Below, piece by piece: positions 1-7,107 of a stretch of DNA of 16,275 nucleotides (position 1 is its first letter; the number at the start of each line of letters is the position of its first letter). Source of the DNA: JAZGBC01 sp036444495 (lineage in GTDB: Bacteria; Pseudomonadota; Alphaproteobacteria; Kiloniellales; J153); the NCBI GenBank assembly GCA_036444495.1, contig JAZGBC010000234.1, positions 1 to 16,275 on the forward strand, read 5' to 3'. The notes under the pieces are model-generated. The model did no database searches. It had not been told where the DNA came from and worked only from the letters and a program-made list of their open reading frames with translations. Made by a program: the position numbers and the translations under genes.

Positions 1-572
1 TAGATGCTGCGGTCGCCGAGGCGCTTGCGCAGGGCCTTGGCGTTGTATCTGGCCCCGGGCAGCAGGGGAAAGACCCTAAGCGCCGCCTCGAAGGACCGGA
101 GCGCCGGCTCTTCCTCCTCCAGCTCCAGGTAGACCAGCCCGCGGCCCGAGAGCGCGCCGAAGTGGCGCGGTTCGAGCGCGAGCGTCCTGTCGATATCGTG
201 CAGCGACTCCACGAAGTTTCCGAGCAGATAGTGCACGGTCGCGCGCTTGTTCCAGCCTTCCGAGAAGCCGGGGGTGATCTTGACGATCTGATCGAACTTG
301 CCCAGCGCCGCGCGCAGGTCCCGCCGCGCCATGGCGGCGACCCCCTGCGACATGAGTATCTCCACCGCCGGATCATCGGAATGGGACCAGATGCGCCAGA
401 TGGAGGCCTCCGGGCTCCGCGCGGCCTCTACGTCGGACGCGGCCTGGAGCCGCCCGAACAGCTCGGGCAGGCGCGAATCCTTCTGGTCGGCCGCGGCCAA
501 GCCCGGGGCCAGCGCCAGGGTGATCGCCAGTGCTATTGCGGGCAATACCAACCATCGCTGATATTGACCCAT
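1..572 (-). CDS. Exported tetratricopeptide-repeat protein (3' end at or just past window edge)
   Basis: The minus strand is open from ATG 572-570 to the window edge: 190 codons plus two bases (TA) of what may be the stop codon. The N-terminus reads MGQYQRWLV followed by a hydrophobic stretch (about residues 9-27) ending in GLAAA-DQ, a typical Sec signal peptide, so the protein is probably periplasmic. Residues about 70-185 form three TPR-like units: an MSQGVAAMARRDLRAALGKFDQIVKITP-type repeat, a WNKRATVHYLLGNFVESLHDIDRTLALEP-type repeat, and an ALSGRGLVYLELEEEEPALRSFEAAL-type repeat. Such small TPR lipoprotein/periplasmic proteins are common in alphaproteobacteria and probably act as protein-interaction scaffolds; the partner cannot be told from sequence. 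The oddity is that the start codon and first nine residues are encoded by one end of a 266-bp inverted-repeat element (545-810). No strong Shine-Dalgarno sequence is visible upstream of the ATG. Confidence 0.75.
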   Translation of the reverse strand, partial: MGQYQRWLVLPAIALAITLALAPGLAAADQKDSRLPELFGRLQAASDVEAARSPEASIWRIWSHSDDPAVEILMSQGVAAMARRDLRAALGKFDQIVKITPGFSEGWNKRATVHYLLGNFVESLHDIDRTLALEPRHFGALSGRGLVYLELEEEEPALRSFEAALRVFPLLPGARYNAKALRKRLGDRSI

Positions 573-810
573 TTCACCGAGGCGATTTTTCCCGCCAGGC
601 AGGAGCGAGTTGCGCCGTAGTGCCGTCCACTTCAAGCAGCGAGCGACGCATCTGGCGGGAAAAAGCACCCGGCCCGGAGGGTGGGGCAAATCGGCGCGCC
701 GGGTGCGTTGCGGCGCTCGCCCGATGTCCCGCATCGCGCTTCGCACCGCGCCTGCCCGGGCGAGCCGATTTGCTCCCATGAAATGGGTCAATATCAGCGA
801 TGGTTGGTAT
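545..810. mobile_element. MITE-like element with 32-bp perfect terminal inverted repeats
   Basis: Bases 545-576 and 779-810 are exact reverse complements over 32 bp (outer end ATACCAACC, inner end CATTTCA). The interior has further nested inverted repeats: 586-598 with 652-664 (TTTTTCCCGCCAG), 665-673 with 698-706 (GCACCCGGC), and 686-695 with 764-773 (GCAAATCGGC). There is no room for a transposase. Both ends carry TA at the tip (546-547 and 808-809), compatible with a TA target as used by IS630/Tc1-type elements, but TA is palindromic, so this is not proof of a target duplication. The element separates the divergent TPR and DUF2817 genes. Each end reads outward as ATG GGT CAA TAT CAG and onward, encoding the same peptide MGQYQRWLV on both sides. 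Calling it a MITE is inference; the repeats themselves are seen directly. Confidence 0.6.
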
Positions 811-911
811 ATGTTCCTCACGAACGAAAGTATGACGTAAAGTCCGGGTCCGCCCAAGGGACAGGTAGCCCCGGCGGCGATCACGATTCCATGAGGGGAA
901 AGGGCGGCGCG

Positions 912-1997
912 ATGGCGGCGCGGAAGCATTTTTCTGCCGATTACGGCGAGGCGCGCGGGAAATTCCTCGAGGCCGCCAAAAAGGCGGGCGCACGCCTGGC
1001 GCATTACGAGAATCCCACCAGGGGCCCGGACGGCGCGGCGCTTTTCACCGACACGGCCTGGCTCGGACCCGCCGAGGCCGAGTTGGTGCTGGTGACCGTC
1101 TCGGGCACCCACGGGGTGGAGGGCTTCTGCGGCTCGGGCGTGCAGGTGGGCTGGTTCGAAAACGGCCTGCACGAGGAGATAGGCGACGGCCTGGCCTTGC
1201 TGCAGATCCACGCCATCAACCCGCACGGTTTCGCCTGGCTGCGCCGCGTCACCGAGGACAACGTGGACCTCAACCGCAATTTCATCGAGCACGACGGGAC
1301 CTATCCGCTGAACGAGGGCTACGAGGAGCTGCACGAGGCCATCTGCCCGCCCGAGTGGAACGACGCGGTGATCGCCGCTACCCGCGAGATATTCATGGCT
1401 TATCTGGAAGAGCACGGCGCCCACGGCCTGCAATTCGCCATCTCCGGTGGCCAGTACATCCACGCCGACGGCATCTTCTACGGCGGCAACGCCTATACCT
1501 GGCCGCACGACACCCTGCTGGCGATCCTCGAGCGCGAGCTGGGCCAAGCGCGCCGGGTGGCGGTGATCGACTACCACACGGGCCTCGGGCCCCGCGGCCA
1601 CGGGGAACGCATCTGCGTGCACCGGCCCGGGACCGAGGGGCTCGAGCGCGCCGGCGACTGGTACGGCGGGGACATCACCTCGCCCTATCTGGGCAACTCC
1701 AGCTCGGTCGAGCTTTTCGGGGTCAACCTGGACGGCATGGAAGCCGCCCTGCCGCACGCCGAGCTGACCGGTATCGCGCTGGAATTCGGCACCCTCCCCA
1801 CCGAGGAAGTGAAGCTGGCGCTGCGCGCCGACAACTGGCTGCACGCCCACGGCGAGGTGGAGTCGAAAAAGGGCCGGGCGATCAAGGATCAAATCCGCGA
1901 GGCCTTCTACCAGGACGCGGACGACTGGAAGGAGCTGATCTGGGAGCGCGGTGTGGAGACCCAACGCCTGGCGCTCGCGGGCCTGGCGGAGGGGTGA
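912..1997 (+). CDS. DUF2817 family protein, M14-like zinc carboxypeptidase fold
   Basis: The product is a 361-residue protein of the DUF2817 family, a group related to M14 metallocarboxypeptidases and of unproven substrate. The N-terminus (HFSADYGEARGKFLEAAKKAG, then NPTRGPDG) and SGTHGVEGFCGSG are family hallmarks. Candidate zinc ligands are H67 and E70 in THGVE and H222 in VIDYHTG; E291 in ALEFGT is a candidate catalytic glutamate. No signal peptide is seen, so a cytoplasmic location is likely. I chose ATG 912 because the family homology begins at once and a purine-rich GAGGGGAAAGG lies just upstream. The frame is also open further upstream, and the next reasonable start, ATG 783, lies inside the inverted-repeat end and would add 43 residues with no family resemblance. 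The gene is apparently monocistronic; the TA module follows after an AT-rich gap. Confidence 0.88.
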   Translation: MAARKHFSADYGEARGKFLEAAKKAGARLAHYENPTRGPDGAALFTDTAWLGPAEAELVLVTVSGTHGVEGFCGSGVQVGWFENGLHEEIGDGLALLQIHAINPHGFAWLRRVTEDNVDLNRNFIEHDGTYPLNEGYEELHEAICPPEWNDAVIAATREIFMAYLEEHGAHGLQFAISGGQYIHADGIFYGGNAYTWPHDTLLAILERELGQARRVAVIDYHTGLGPRGHGERICVHRPGTEGLERAGDWYGGDITSPYLGNSSSVELFGVNLDGMEAALPHAELTGIALEFGTLPTEEVKLALRADNWLHAHGEVESKKGRAIKDQIREAFYQDADDWKELIWERGVETQRLALAGLAEG

Positions 1998-1999
1998 TG

Positions 2000-2087
2000 C
2001 CTATCGGCAAGAATTTATCTTATCAATTGACTTTGATAATAATAAATATTATTTGATTTATAAATATAATTATATTGGAATAGGGCC
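2000..2087 (+). promoter_or_regulatory. AT-rich leader/promoter region of the toxin-antitoxin module
   Basis: About 80 bases are almost all A and T in a window that is otherwise strongly GC-rich. A perfect TATAAT lies at 2065-2070, placing a transcription start only some 10-20 bases before the antitoxin reading frame. TTGACT is present at 2027-2032 but too far upstream to pair with that -10; no good -35 is seen at the right distance. AbrB/MazE-type antitoxins typically bind AT-rich operators in their own promoter, so autoregulation here is plausible inference. The sharp composition change also marks the probable left boundary of acquired DNA. Confidence 0.5.
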
Positions 2088-2099
2088 ATCCCGAAACCC

Positions 2100-2318
2100 C
2101 TGAAAATCCGCAGGATCGGCACCTCCCTAGGGCTCTTGCTGCCCAAGGAACTCCTGGCCGAATTGGGTGTCGGCGAGGGGGACCTGCTCTATCCGGTCCG
2201 AACGCCGGGCGGCGTGGAACTCACGCGCTATGACCCTGATTTCGAACAGGCGTTGAGAGCCAGCCGGGACTTCATGCGGCGCTATCCGAATGCCATGAAG
2301 AAACTTGCGGAGGGCTGA
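2100..2318 (+). CDS. AbrB/MazE/SpoVT-type antitoxin with non-ATG start
   Basis: This small protein (72 residues from CTG 2100) has the swapped-hairpin AbrB/MazE N-terminus: KIRRIGTSLGLLLPKELLAELGVGEGDLLYPV, then an acidic/charged C-terminal tail (DPDFEQALRASRDFMRRYPNAMKKLAEG) that would clamp the toxin. It should neutralise the Doc toxin encoded by the next gene and repress the operon. Its stop codon TGA (2316-2318) overlaps the toxin ATG by one base, so the two are translationally coupled. The frame has no ATG at the proper place. An in-frame TAA at 2067 limits it upstream; candidates are ATC 2088 (giving xPKPLKIRRIG, where homologues normally have Met), CTG 2100, or TTG 2136. TTG 2136 would delete the first strand and most of the DNA-binding motif, so a caller restricted to ATG/GTG/TTG would truncate the gene. 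The true start is uncertain. Confidence 0.75.
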   Translation: MKIRRIGTSLGLLLPKELLAELGVGEGDLLYPVRTPGGVELTRYDPDFEQALRASRDFMRRYPNAMKKLAEG

Positions 2319-2710
2319 TGGAGCCGAAATGGCTGTCGCTTCGCATGGCCCGAGCCATGCACACCGAGGCCGTGGCTGTGTTTGGCGGTTCCCCGGAAAT
2401 GCGCGACGAGGGCCTTTTTGAGAGCGCCTTGCAGCGGCCGCGCAACCTCTACGCCTACGGTGAGAACCCCTCGCTTTTCGGCTTGGCCGCGGCCCACTGC
2501 CGCGGAATCGTGAAGAACCATCCCTTCTTGGACGGCAACAAGCGGACCGGTCTGCTTGCGGCCAACGCCTTCCTCGCGCTGAACGGCTATGAGTTCCGCC
2601 CCACGGAGGCAGACGCCGCCACAATTATCATGGCCCTCGCAGCCGGCGAACTCGAAGAAGACATTCTGGCCCGGTGGTTCTCCGATTACTCGACTCCGGC
2701 GCCGCGTTAA
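2318..2710 (+). CDS. doc: Doc-type (death-on-curing, Fic fold) toxin
   Basis: The protein has 130 residues, the usual size of Doc toxins. The Fic-family active motif HPFLDGNKRTGL is intact, with the key His at residue 68 followed by Phe70, Asp72, Asn74 and Lys75-Arg76. Doc proteins of this type phosphorylate EF-Tu and stop translation, whereas classical Fic proteins AMPylate targets; a Lys-containing GNKR motif is found in both, so the chemistry is inferred from length and neighbourhood. The preceding features MRDEGLFESALQRPRN and YGENPSLFGLAAAHCRGIVKNH are typical of the Doc family. It is paired with the AbrB-type antitoxin (overlap TGATG), a combination seen in many proteobacteria instead of the Phd antitoxin of phage P1. 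All key residues are present, so it is probably active. Confidence 0.9.
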   Translation: MEPKWLSLRMARAMHTEAVAVFGGSPEMRDEGLFESALQRPRNLYAYGENPSLFGLAAAHCRGIVKNHPFLDGNKRTGLLAANAFLALNGYEFRPTEADAATIIMALAAGELEEDILARWFSDYSTPAPR

Positions 2711-2730
2711 AACGCCGCTTCGCCTCTGGT

Positions 2731-2762
2731 TTCTAGAGCACGATCCGGTCAGGTCGAATCAC
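2731..2762. repeat. Interspersed alphaproteobacterial repeat fragment
   Basis: The segment beginning TTCTAGAGCACGATCCGGTC and ending in GGTCGAATCAC resembles a short repeat seen in intergenic regions of many alphaproteobacteria (reverse-complement form GATTCGACCTGA ... GTGCTCTAG). Recognition is from memory of this sequence type. Only one copy occurs in the window. Confidence 0.45.
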
Positions 2763-2893
2763 TCCCCTCACCCAGCTCCGGCTAAGGCTCGGCTGTAAGC
2801 CTCGCCAAGCCTTTGCAACCCTCTCCCTGGGGAGAGGGATCAAACCCTCCAGTGGAGGGTTTGATGGGAGCGAAGCGACCGAGGGTGAGGGGG
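2763..2893. repeat. Nested palindromic intergenic repeat
   Basis: The outer arms are CCCCTCACCC (2764-2773) and GGGTGAGGGG (2883-2892). Inside are the hairpin CCCTCTCCC (2819-2827) with GGGAGAGGG (2830-2838) and an almost perfect palindrome with 13-bp arms at 2839-2851 and 2853-2865 (ATCAAACCCTCCA, one-base centre). This outer-arm/inner-arm pattern is a common intergenic repeat in GC-rich proteobacteria. It lies between the 3' ends of the converging doc and glcF genes and could end transcription from both sides, though no T-tract is present. Confidence 0.6.
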
Positions 2894-2933
2894 GCTGCTG
2901 CCGCGTAAAACTAAACGGAGACTGTTCTAACCC

Positions 2934-4268
2934 CTACTCCGCCGCCGCGGCCTTGGCGCTGGTGCCCGGCTCGAGCGCGCGGCCTTCCAGCGCCTTGGGC
3001 AGCGGCCCGCCGGTCGCCCAGTCCAACAGCTCCACCGTATGCACCACGGGGGTGCCGGTACCGCCTTGAAGCTGCACTTGGCAGCCGATGTTGCCCGTGG
3101 CGATGACCTGGGGATTGGTCTTGGCGATGTTGTCCAGCTTGCGCTCGCGCAAGGCGTTCGCCAGTTCCGGCTGAAGCAGGTTGTACGTCCCGGCCGAGCC
3201 GCAGCAGAGATGGCCTTCGGGCACATCGCTCACCACGAAACCCGCCGCGCCGAGCAGCGCCTTGGGCTGGGCCGTGACCTTCTGGCCGTGCTGCAGGGAA
3301 CAGGCGGCGTGGTAGGCGACGCGCTGGCCCGTCTCGCGCACCGCCGCGCCCAGGCCCAGCTCCGCCATGAACTCGCAGAGATCCTTGGTCAGCTCGGAAA
3401 CCTTTGCCGCCTTCTCCGCCCACTCCGGCTCGTTGCGCAGCATGAAGCCATAGTCCTTGACCGTGGTGCCGCAGCCCGAGGCGTTGATGATGATCGCGTC
3501 CAGTTCCCCGCCCTCCATCTCGCGGCCCCAGGCGGTGACGTTGGCTTTGGCGGATGCAAGCGCGGCGGCCTCGCGCCCCATGTGGTGGGTCATGGCCCCG
3601 CAGCAGCCCGCGCCCCGCGCCACCACCACCTCGACCCCGTGGCGCGTCAGCAGGCGAACCGTGGCCTCGTTGATCTGGGGCGAGAGGACCTGCTGCGCGC
3701 AGCCGGTCATGAGCGCGGCGCGCGCCTTGCGCGGCCCCTCGGCGGGAAAGACCTGGGGCCGGTCCACCCGGCTGGCGCGGGGAATGTCTCCGGGCGCCAG
3801 CGCCAGCATGGCGCGCAAGCGTCCGCGCAGGAGCGGCGCCAAGGGCCGCGCCAACCAGGCGCCCAGCAGCGCCAGCCGGAAGCGCCCGGGATGCGGCAGG
3901 ACCCAAGCGAGAGCCACGCGCAAGGCCCGCTCCGTGACGGGGCGCAGATAGGTCTCTTCGACGTGTTTGCGCGCCTGGTCCACCAGATGCATGTAGTGCA
4001 CGCCCGAGGGACAGGTGGTCATGCAGGACAGGCAGGAGAGACAGCGGTCGATGTGCTTGACGACCTTGGCGCTCGCCGGCTTGCCGGTCTCCAGCAACTC
4101 CTTGATGAGGTAGATGCGCCCGCGCGGGGAATCCAACTCGTCGCCGAGCAGCACATAGGTCGGGCAGGTCGCGATACAGAAGCCGCAGTGCACGCAGGCG
4201 CGCAATATCTTGTTCGCCTCGGCGATGTCCGGGTCGGCCAACTGGGTGAGCGTGAAGTTGGTCTGCAT
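2934..4268 (-). CDS. glcF: Glycolate oxidase iron-sulfur subunit GlcF
   Basis: This 444-residue subunit passes electrons from the flavin subunits of glycolate oxidase (glycolate to glyoxylate) toward the respiratory chain. Two [4Fe-4S] ferredoxin motifs lie near the N-terminus: C25-x2-C28-x2-C31-x3-C35P and C76-x2-C79-x2-C82-x3-C86P. Two CCG (DUF224) cysteine-rich domains follow, with GAGCCGAMTHHMGRE in the first and HLCCGSAGTYN in the second, as in GlcF and related heterodisulfide-reductase-like proteins. It is the last gene of glcD-glcE-glcF, starting 7 bases after the glcE stop, with GAGGGA as ribosome binding site. E. coli GlcF is somewhat shorter. The C-terminus ends in an Ala-rich tail of no obvious function. 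Confidence 0.95.
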   Translation of the reverse strand: MQTNFTLTQLADPDIAEANKILRACVHCGFCIATCPTYVLLGDELDSPRGRIYLIKELLETGKPASAKVVKHIDRCLSCLSCMTTCPSGVHYMHLVDQARKHVEETYLRPVTERALRVALAWVLPHPGRFRLALLGAWLARPLAPLLRGRLRAMLALAPGDIPRASRVDRPQVFPAEGPRKARAALMTGCAQQVLSPQINEATVRLLTRHGVEVVVARGAGCCGAMTHHMGREAAALASAKANVTAWGREMEGGELDAIIINASGCGTTVKDYGFMLRNEPEWAEKAAKVSELTKDLCEFMAELGLGAAVRETGQRVAYHAACSLQHGQKVTAQPKALLGAAGFVVSDVPEGHLCCGSAGTYNLLQPELANALRERKLDNIAKTNPQVIATGNIGCQVQLQGGTGTPVVHTVELLDWATGGPLPKALEGRALEPGTSAKAAAAE

Positions 4269-4275
4269 GAGTCCC

Positions 4276-5511
4276 TCACACCCCCGCGTACATGCGCCCC
4301 GGGTTGAGCACGCGCATGGGGTCGAAGCCGTCCTTGATCCGCGCCGTCAGCGCGGCGTTGGCCGCTTCCTGCGGCTGGAACACGGGCACGGCGGCGCGCA
4401 GCTCGGCGGGCGCGCGGATCAACGTGGCGTGACCCTCGCCCGCCGCGATGCCGCCGCGAATGAGCGCCGCGCCCGCATCCTCCGAGGCGCCGTCGGCCGC
4501 GGGCAGCGCCAGCCAGATCAGCCCACCGCCCCAGTCGTAGTAATAGCGCGCATCGCTTGCCCCGGCGATACGCGCGGCGAACGCGGGCCCGGCTTGCGGC
4601 GGCACGGAGACGCGCCAGACCAGGCGTTCCGTCTCGGCCAGGAAGGGCGCGGCATCGCGCAACTCCCGCCACAACGTGACCGAGTTCATGGAGTGCAGCT
4701 CCTCGGTTTCGGCCAGGTCCGACAGGTCATTGCGCAAGGCATCGCAGCGGTGGTCCACCGAAGGCCCCGGCCCTTCGACGCGGAGCGCGGTGACCGCGCC
4801 GCCGGCCCGCGCCACATAGGACACGTTTGAGCCCGCCGCGAGCGCCGCCGGCAGGTGCGCCGCGCCGGAAACCTCGTGGGCCGAGCCCAGCGCCCGGGTC
4901 ATGGCGGAAAGCGCCTGCCCGTCCCCCAGACCGAAGAGCAGCACCGTGCGAGTCTTCTCCGGCGCGGGCATGACCTTGACCGTGACATCGGTCAGCGCCG
5001 AGAGCGTGCCGTGCGCCCCGGCGATCAGCTTGCAGAGGTCGTAGCCGGTCACGTTCTTGACCACGCGCCCGCCGGACTTGAAGGCCTCGCCCCGGCCCGA
5101 AACCGCCTTCAGCCCGAGGAAATGATCGCGCGCCGCGCCCGCCTTGATGCGCCGCGGGCCCGAGAGGTTGCAGGAAAGCACGCCGCCGATGCTGCCCTGG
5201 CCTTCCGCCGCGCCGAGGAGCGGTCCCAGGTCCGGCGGCTCGAAGGCGAGCATCTGGTTTTTCTCATCGAGCGCCTTCTCGATCTCGGCGAGCGGCGTGC
5301 CGGCGCGGGCAGCGAGCACCAGCTCCTCCGCCTCGTAAAGCGTGATGCCGCTCAGGCCCGAAAGCTCGATGCCGTGGCCCGCCTGAACGGGGCGCCCAAG
5401 GCCGCGCTTGCTGCCGCGCCCCACGACCTCGAGCGGCGCCTCCTCGGCCGCGGCCCAGGCCACGGCCTCGCGCACCTGGGCGTCGTTCTCCGGCCGGAAG
5501 GTCGTGGTCAT
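4276..5511 (-). CDS. glcE: Glycolate oxidase FAD-binding subunit GlcE
   Basis: GlcE (411 residues) is the second flavin-binding subunit of glycolate oxidase. The N-terminal half is a PCMH-type FAD-binding domain: PLEVVGRGSKRGLGRP near residue 25, EPPDLGPLLG and GSIGGVLSCNLSGPRRIKAGAARDHFLG in the middle, and GGRVVKNVTGYDLCKLIAGAHGTL, the classic GlcE motif. The C-terminus FDPMRVLNPGRMYAGV is the family's closing signature. The reading frame is open upstream beyond 5511, but that part overlaps glcD and has no homology; ATG 5511 (MTTTFRPENDAQ) is the natural start, 10 bases after the glcD stop. It is co-transcribed with glcD and glcF, which together form the membrane-associated enzyme complex. 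Confidence 0.93.
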   Translation of the reverse strand: MTTTFRPENDAQVREAVAWAAAEEAPLEVVGRGSKRGLGRPVQAGHGIELSGLSGITLYEAEELVLAARAGTPLAEIEKALDEKNQMLAFEPPDLGPLLGAAEGQGSIGGVLSCNLSGPRRIKAGAARDHFLGLKAVSGRGEAFKSGGRVVKNVTGYDLCKLIAGAHGTLSALTDVTVKVMPAPEKTRTVLLFGLGDGQALSAMTRALGSAHEVSGAAHLPAALAAGSNVSYVARAGGAVTALRVEGPGPSVDHRCDALRNDLSDLAETEELHSMNSVTLWRELRDAAPFLAETERLVWRVSVPPQAGPAFAARIAGASDARYYYDWGGGLIWLALPAADGASEDAGAALIRGGIAAGEGHATLIRAPAELRAAVPVFQPQEAANAALTARIKDGFDPMRVLNPGRMYAGV

Positions 5512-5521
5512 GGAATCAACC

Positions 5522-7012
5522 CTAGAACCGCGGCAGGTCCGGGAAGGGCAGCTTGCCGCCGTGCACGTGCAAACGCCCCAACTCGGCGCAGCGGTGCAGC
5601 TCGGGAAACATCTTTCCCGGGTTGAGCAGGGAGTCGGGGTCGAAGGCGCATTTGACGCGCTGCTGCTGCTTGAGATCGTCTTCGGTGAACATGACGCCCA
5701 TGAGGTCGCGCTTCTCCACGCCCACGCCGTGCTCACCGGTCAGCACGCCGCCGACCTCGACGCAGAGCTTGAGGATCTCGGCGCCGAACTCCTCGGTCCG
5801 TTCCAGCTCGCCCGGCTCGTTCGCGTCGTAGAGGATGAGCGGATGCAGGTTGCCGTCGCCGGCGTGGAACACGTTGGCCACGCGCAGGCCGTATTTCTCG
5901 CTCAATTCCCGCATGCGCTCGAGTACCACGGGCAGCTTGTGGCGCGGGATGGTGCCGTCCATGCAGTAGTAGTCGGGCGAGATGCGCCCAATCGCGGGGA
6001 ACGCCGCCTTGCGCCCGGCCCAGAAGGTCTCGCGCTCCGCCTCGCTGTTGCTGATTTGGCCGGTCACCGCGCCGCAGCCCTTGGCGATCTCGTCCACGCG
6101 CGCGATCAGGTGGTCAACTTCGACCTGGGGTCCGTCGAGCTCCACGATGAGCAGCGCTTCCACGTCCAGCGGATAACCGGCGTGCACGAAATCCTCGGCG
6201 GCATGGATCGCGGGCCTGTCCATCATCTCCATGCCTCCCGCGATGATGCCCGCGCCTATGATCGAGGTCACGCAATCGCCCGCCTGCTCGTTGCTGGGAA
6301 AGCCCAGCAGCAGCGCGCGCGCCGTCTCGGGCTTCTGCAGCAGGCGCACGGTCACCTCGGTCACGACGCCGAGCAGTCCCTCCGAGCCGGTCATGATCCC
6401 GAGCAGATCGTAGCCCTCCGAATCCAGGTGCTTGCCCCCCACCCGCAGAACCGTGCCGTCGATCAGCACCATCTCCAGGCCCAGGAGGTTGTTGGTCGTG
6501 ACCCCGTATTTCAGGCAATGCACGCCGCCGGCATTCTCGGCCACGTTGCCGCCGATGGTGCAGGCGATCTGGCTGGAAGGATCGGGCGCGTAATAGAAGC
6601 CCGCGTGTTCCACCGCCTGGGTCACGGCCAGATTGGTCACGCCCGGCTGGACCACGGCGCAGCGGTTGTCGAAATCGATCTCCAACACGCGGTTGAACTT
6701 GGCCATGACCAGCAGAACCCCATCGGCGAGCGGCAGCGCGCCGCCCGACAGCGAGGTGCCGGCCCCGCGGGGCACCACCTTGATGCCCTCTTGGTTGCAG
6801 TACGAGAGAACCCGGCTGACCTGCTCGGTGGTTTCCGGCAGGACCACGATGAGCGGCGGCTGGCGGTAGGCGGTCAAGCCATCGCTCTCGTAGGCGCGCA
6901 GCTCTTCGGCATCCCCGATCACCCCTTCGCCGGGCACGATGACGCCAAGCGCTGCGATGATCTCGGCCCGGCGGGCGATAGTCCCCTGATCGGGTTCGGG
7001 CATGCGCATCCG
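5522..7012 (-). CDS. glcD: Glycolate oxidase FAD-linked catalytic subunit GlcD
   Basis: GlcD (496 residues) is the catalytic flavoprotein oxidising glycolate, and often D-lactate, to the 2-oxo acid. The FAD-binding PCMH domain shows PLIVVLPETTEQVSRVLSYC, VVPRGAGTSLSGGALP, PDPSSQIACTIGGNVAENAGG and GSEGLLGVVTEVTVRLL. The C-terminal FAD-oxidase domain has VFHAGDGNLHP and GGVLTGEHGVGVEK, with histidines that bind metal and substrate in the family, ending FDPDSLLNPGKMFPE. I chose ATG 7012 (MRMPEPDQ) because GGGAGGAG precedes it by 8 bases; a longer frame to 7108 adds a proline-rich segment unlike GlcD. It is the first gene of glcDEF. A FadR-class operator-like site lies 85-95 bases upstream; no regulator gene such as glcC is in the window. 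Confidence 0.95.
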   Translation of the reverse strand, partial: RMRMPEPDQGTIARRAEIIAALGVIVPGEGVIGDAEELRAYESDGLTAYRQPPLIVVLPETTEQVSRVLSYCNQEGIKVVPRGAGTSLSGGALPLADGVLLVMAKFNRVLEIDFDNRCAVVQPGVTNLAVTQAVEHAGFYYAPDPSSQIACTIGGNVAENAGGVHCLKYGVTTNNLLGLEMVLIDGTVLRVGGKHLDSEGYDLLGIMTGSEGLLGVVTEVTVRLLQKPETARALLLGFPSNEQAGDCVTSIIGAGIIAGGMEMMDRPAIHAAEDFVHAGYPLDVEALLIVELDGPQVEVDHLIARVDEIAKGCGAVTGQISNSEAERETFWAGRKAAFPAIGRISPDYYCMDGTIPRHKLPVVLERMRELSEKYGLRVANVFHAGDGNLHPLILYDANEPGELERTEEFGAEILKLCVEVGGVLTGEHGVGVEKRDLMGVMFTEDDLKQQQRVKCAFDPDSLLNPGKMFPELHRCAELGRLHVHGGKLPFPDLPRF

Positions 7013-7096
7013 GCAGGCTCCTCCCTGACCCCCACGATCCGGCTTTTTCTCGGGTTCGCAACCACCGAAAAACAGCGGCCGCGCCGGGGGCTGAAT

Positions 7097-7107
7097 TGGT
7101 ATTACCA
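7097..7107. promoter_or_regulatory. Possible GntR/FadR-subfamily operator upstream of glcDEF
   Basis: TGGTATTACCA is a perfect match to TGGT-N3-ACCA, the core recognised by FadR-subfamily GntR regulators (FadR, PdhR; LldR and GlcC belong to the same subfamily). It sits 85-95 bases upstream of the glcD start, a sensible place for control of glycolate genes. The regulator is not in the window, so assignment to a GlcC-like protein is inference. Confidence 0.4.

Noticed and set aside
681..911. Upstream extension of the DUF2817 reading frame through the inverted-repeat element
   Set aside because: The extra 77 residues show no family resemblance and lie in repeat sequence; ATG 912 has a purine-rich site before it and homology starts there.
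2819..2865. CRISPR or terminator interpretation of the palindromes after doc
   Set aside because: There are no regularly spaced identical repeats and no T-tract; they fit an interspersed palindromic repeat.
3039..4307. Long plus-strand open frames opposite glcF, and similar long frames opposite glcE and glcD
   Set aside because: These are shadows caused by high GC content; the minus-strand proteins are unmistakable GlcD, GlcE and GlcF.
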